Positions 62,738-64,000 of a stretch of DNA of 64,000 nucleotides are shown piece after piece (the first letter of the stretch is position 1; each line of letters begins with the position of its first letter). The notes below the pieces were generated by a model. That model saw only the letters and a list, made by a program, of their open reading frames with translations, searched no databases and was not told where the DNA came from. Source of the stretch: Arthrobacter sp. Soil763 (GTDB taxonomy: Bacteria > Actinomycetota > Actinomycetes > Actinomycetales > Micrococcaceae); NCBI RefSeq assembly GCF_001428365.1, contig NZ_LMSH01000002.1, positions 248,001 to 312,000 of the forward strand, given 5' to 3'. A program made the translations under genes and the position numbers.

Positions 62738-64000
62738 ATGGGCGTTCCAACGAAGAGGTTGGCGGTTCTGGCCGCGGCAGCACTGGGCCTTGCGGCCTGT
62801 GGCGGCGGCGGCCAGTCGGCCGCGGAGACGTCGGATTTCAAGAAGGAGGCATCCGGGGCGCTCACCGCCTGGGCCTTCGATAACGCGGACGACGTCGGCA
62901 AGGCCCGGATGAAGTACGCGGAGTCCCAGCTCTCCGGCGTCAAGATCACCATGGACCAGACGCCGTTCGACGCGCAGAAGTTCACCACCCGGGCGGCCAG
63001 CGGTGGGGTGCCGGACGTGGTCCAGATGGACCGGACCTTCGTCGCCACGTATGCCGCCCAGGGCCTCATCAAGCCCCTGGACGGATGCTTCAAGGCGCAC
63101 GGCATGGACCCGGGCAAGCAGTTCTACCCGGCCGTCACGCAGCAGGTCACCTACCAGGACAAGGTCTGGGCCGTCCCGCAGTTCTACCAGCCCGCGGCCA
63201 TCATCCTCAATCAAAGCGTTCTGCAGCCCGCAGGCGTTTCCGCCGAGGACATCGACACCTCCGACCACACCAAGCTGCTGGGTGCCGTCGGCAAGGCCTA
63301 CAAAGCCAGCGGCGGCAACCCGGCGACGCTCGGCTTCGACCCGGTCGCCGGTGGCCAGGCCGAACTCTGGATCCTTGGCCAGGGCGGGCGGCTGATGGAT
63401 GACAAGGGGGCGCCAGCGCTCGACGACCCGGCGAACATCGGGGCGTTGTCCTTCCTCAAGCAGCTCTACGACGCGCAGGGCGGTTACGCGAAAGCCAAGA
63501 GCTTCAGCGATTCATTCGACACCTTTGGCAAGGACAACCAGTTCGTCAAGAAGCAGGTCGGCGCCCAGGTCGACGCCCAGTGGTACGTCAACGTCCTCGC
63601 CCCCTACTCGGAATCGCTGAAGATATCGGCCGTGCCGTTCAAGGACAAGGAGGGGAAGCCCTTCACCGTAGCCGGCGGTACCTCCTTCGTCATCCCCACG
63701 GGCGCCAAGAACCCCGACGCTGCCTGCGCCTGGATGACCTCACTGGTCACCGACGATGCGTGGGCCGCTGCGGGCGAGGCCCGCTCGCAGAAAATCGCAT
63801 CCACGCCCGGCGGCATTAACACCGGCCTCTTTACCGGCTCGCCGTCTGCGGACAAGTTGATCCGGGACAAGTTCGTCAAGCCCAGCGGTAACGCGGGGTT
63901 CGACGAGACGATCAGCACCTACTACGACGTTCTGCCGACCGGCAAGTCCCTCGGTGCCTCGCCCGCCGGACAGACCATCAAGACCGAACTCAACAACGCC
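62738..64000 (+). CDS. Sugar ABC transporter solute-binding lipoprotein (3' truncated by window edge)
   Basis: The first 421 residues are visible with no stop codon. MGVPTKRLAVLAAAALGLAACGGGG is a lipoprotein signal with lipobox LAAC (Cys at about residue 21). The mature part has the two-lobed extracellular-binding fold (AWAFDNADDVGKARMKYAESQL, FVIPTGAKNPDAACAWMTSL). AGGAGG at 62726-62731 is six bases before ATG 62738, so that start was preferred to ATG 62732. It delivers the sugar to the two permeases encoded divergently. Confidence 0.92.
   Translation, partial: MGVPTKRLAVLAAAALGLAACGGGGQSAAETSDFKKEASGALTAWAFDNADDVGKARMKYAESQLSGVKITMDQTPFDAQKFTTRAASGGVPDVVQMDRTFVATYAAQGLIKPLDGCFKAHGMDPGKQFYPAVTQQVTYQDKVWAVPQFYQPAAIILNQSVLQPAGVSAEDIDTSDHTKLLGAVGKAYKASGGNPATLGFDPVAGGQAELWILGQGGRLMDDKGAPALDDPANIGALSFLKQLYDAQGGYAKAKSFSDSFDTFGKDNQFVKKQVGAQVDAQWYVNVLAPYSESLKISAVPFKDKEGKPFTVAGGTSFVIPTGAKNPDAACAWMTSLVTDDAWAAAGEARSQKIASTPGGINTGLFTGSPSADKLIRDKFVKPSGNAGFDETISTYYDVLPTGKSLGASPAGQTIKTELNNA

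Overview
The window looks like a chromosome segment of a high-GC actinobacterium of the Micrococcaceae, most likely Arthrobacter or a close relative. This rests on very high GC, frequent GTG starts, the actinobacterial 'helicase/secretion' Tad neighbourhood, a MarP-type protease, a Crp/GlxR-type regulator, and the general look of the proteins. Species assignment is inference. I see no insertion sequences, prophage or CRISPR arrays. Most of the window is ordinary core genome with a few accessory modules.

Layout. 1-3.0 kb: end of a GH15 glycosidase gene, a DUF1508 stress-type protein, a HAD phosphatase and a zinc alcohol dehydrogenase. 3.1-13.1 kb: a selenoprotein module. It has a three-subunit formate dehydrogenase whose catalytic subunit is read through an in-frame TGA (selenocysteine 189), followed by selD, tRNA-Sec, selA and selB, so the cluster carries both the selenoenzyme and the whole bacterial Sec decoding set. 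13.1-20.6 kb: CHAD protein, SDR, sterol-carrier-like protein, asparaginase, a membrane sulfite-oxidase-like molybdoenzyme, then purD-purC. 20.6-22.3 kb: an XRE-TPR regulator divergent from a tiny exported protein ending in three copies of VGNWPDPM. 22.4-26.3 kb: tRNA-Pro and a heterodimeric ABC exporter. 26.6-41.4 kb: metallophosphoesterase, class A penicillin-binding protein, DUF4177, RidA, two Nudix enzymes, Crp-type regulator, MarP, aroQ, acetyl-CoA synthetase, endonuclease III and a second DUF1508 protein. 41.6-51.2 kb: a family A polymerase-like protein, a complete Tad/Flp pilus operon and a convergent MrfA-like helicase. 51.3-59.5 kb: GNAT enzyme, TrhO, three related lipoproteins, a MerR/TipAS regulator, a methyltransferase, and an MFS exporter divergent from an ArsR-type regulator. 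59.6-64.0 kb: SRPBCC protein and a sugar ABC transporter (two permeases and a truncated binding protein).

The most interesting locus is 20632-22247. A HTH-TPR protein of RRNPP-like architecture sits head to head with a 72-residue precursor that has a signal peptide and a perfect VGNWPDPM octapeptide repeated every 13 residues, the last copy ending at the stop codon. The repeats differ in DNA only at synonymous positions, so the peptide itself appears selected. I interpret this as a candidate peptide-pheromone system that I do not recognise as described.

Other structure beyond genes: a shared TNAGYAWRCTTACT motif in front of three transcription units, two clusters of a GGGCATGCCC palindromic repeat, two other long inverted repeats, a very stable hairpin between fdhA and fdhB, and a MerR-style 19-bp-spaced promoter with a perfect operator dyad.
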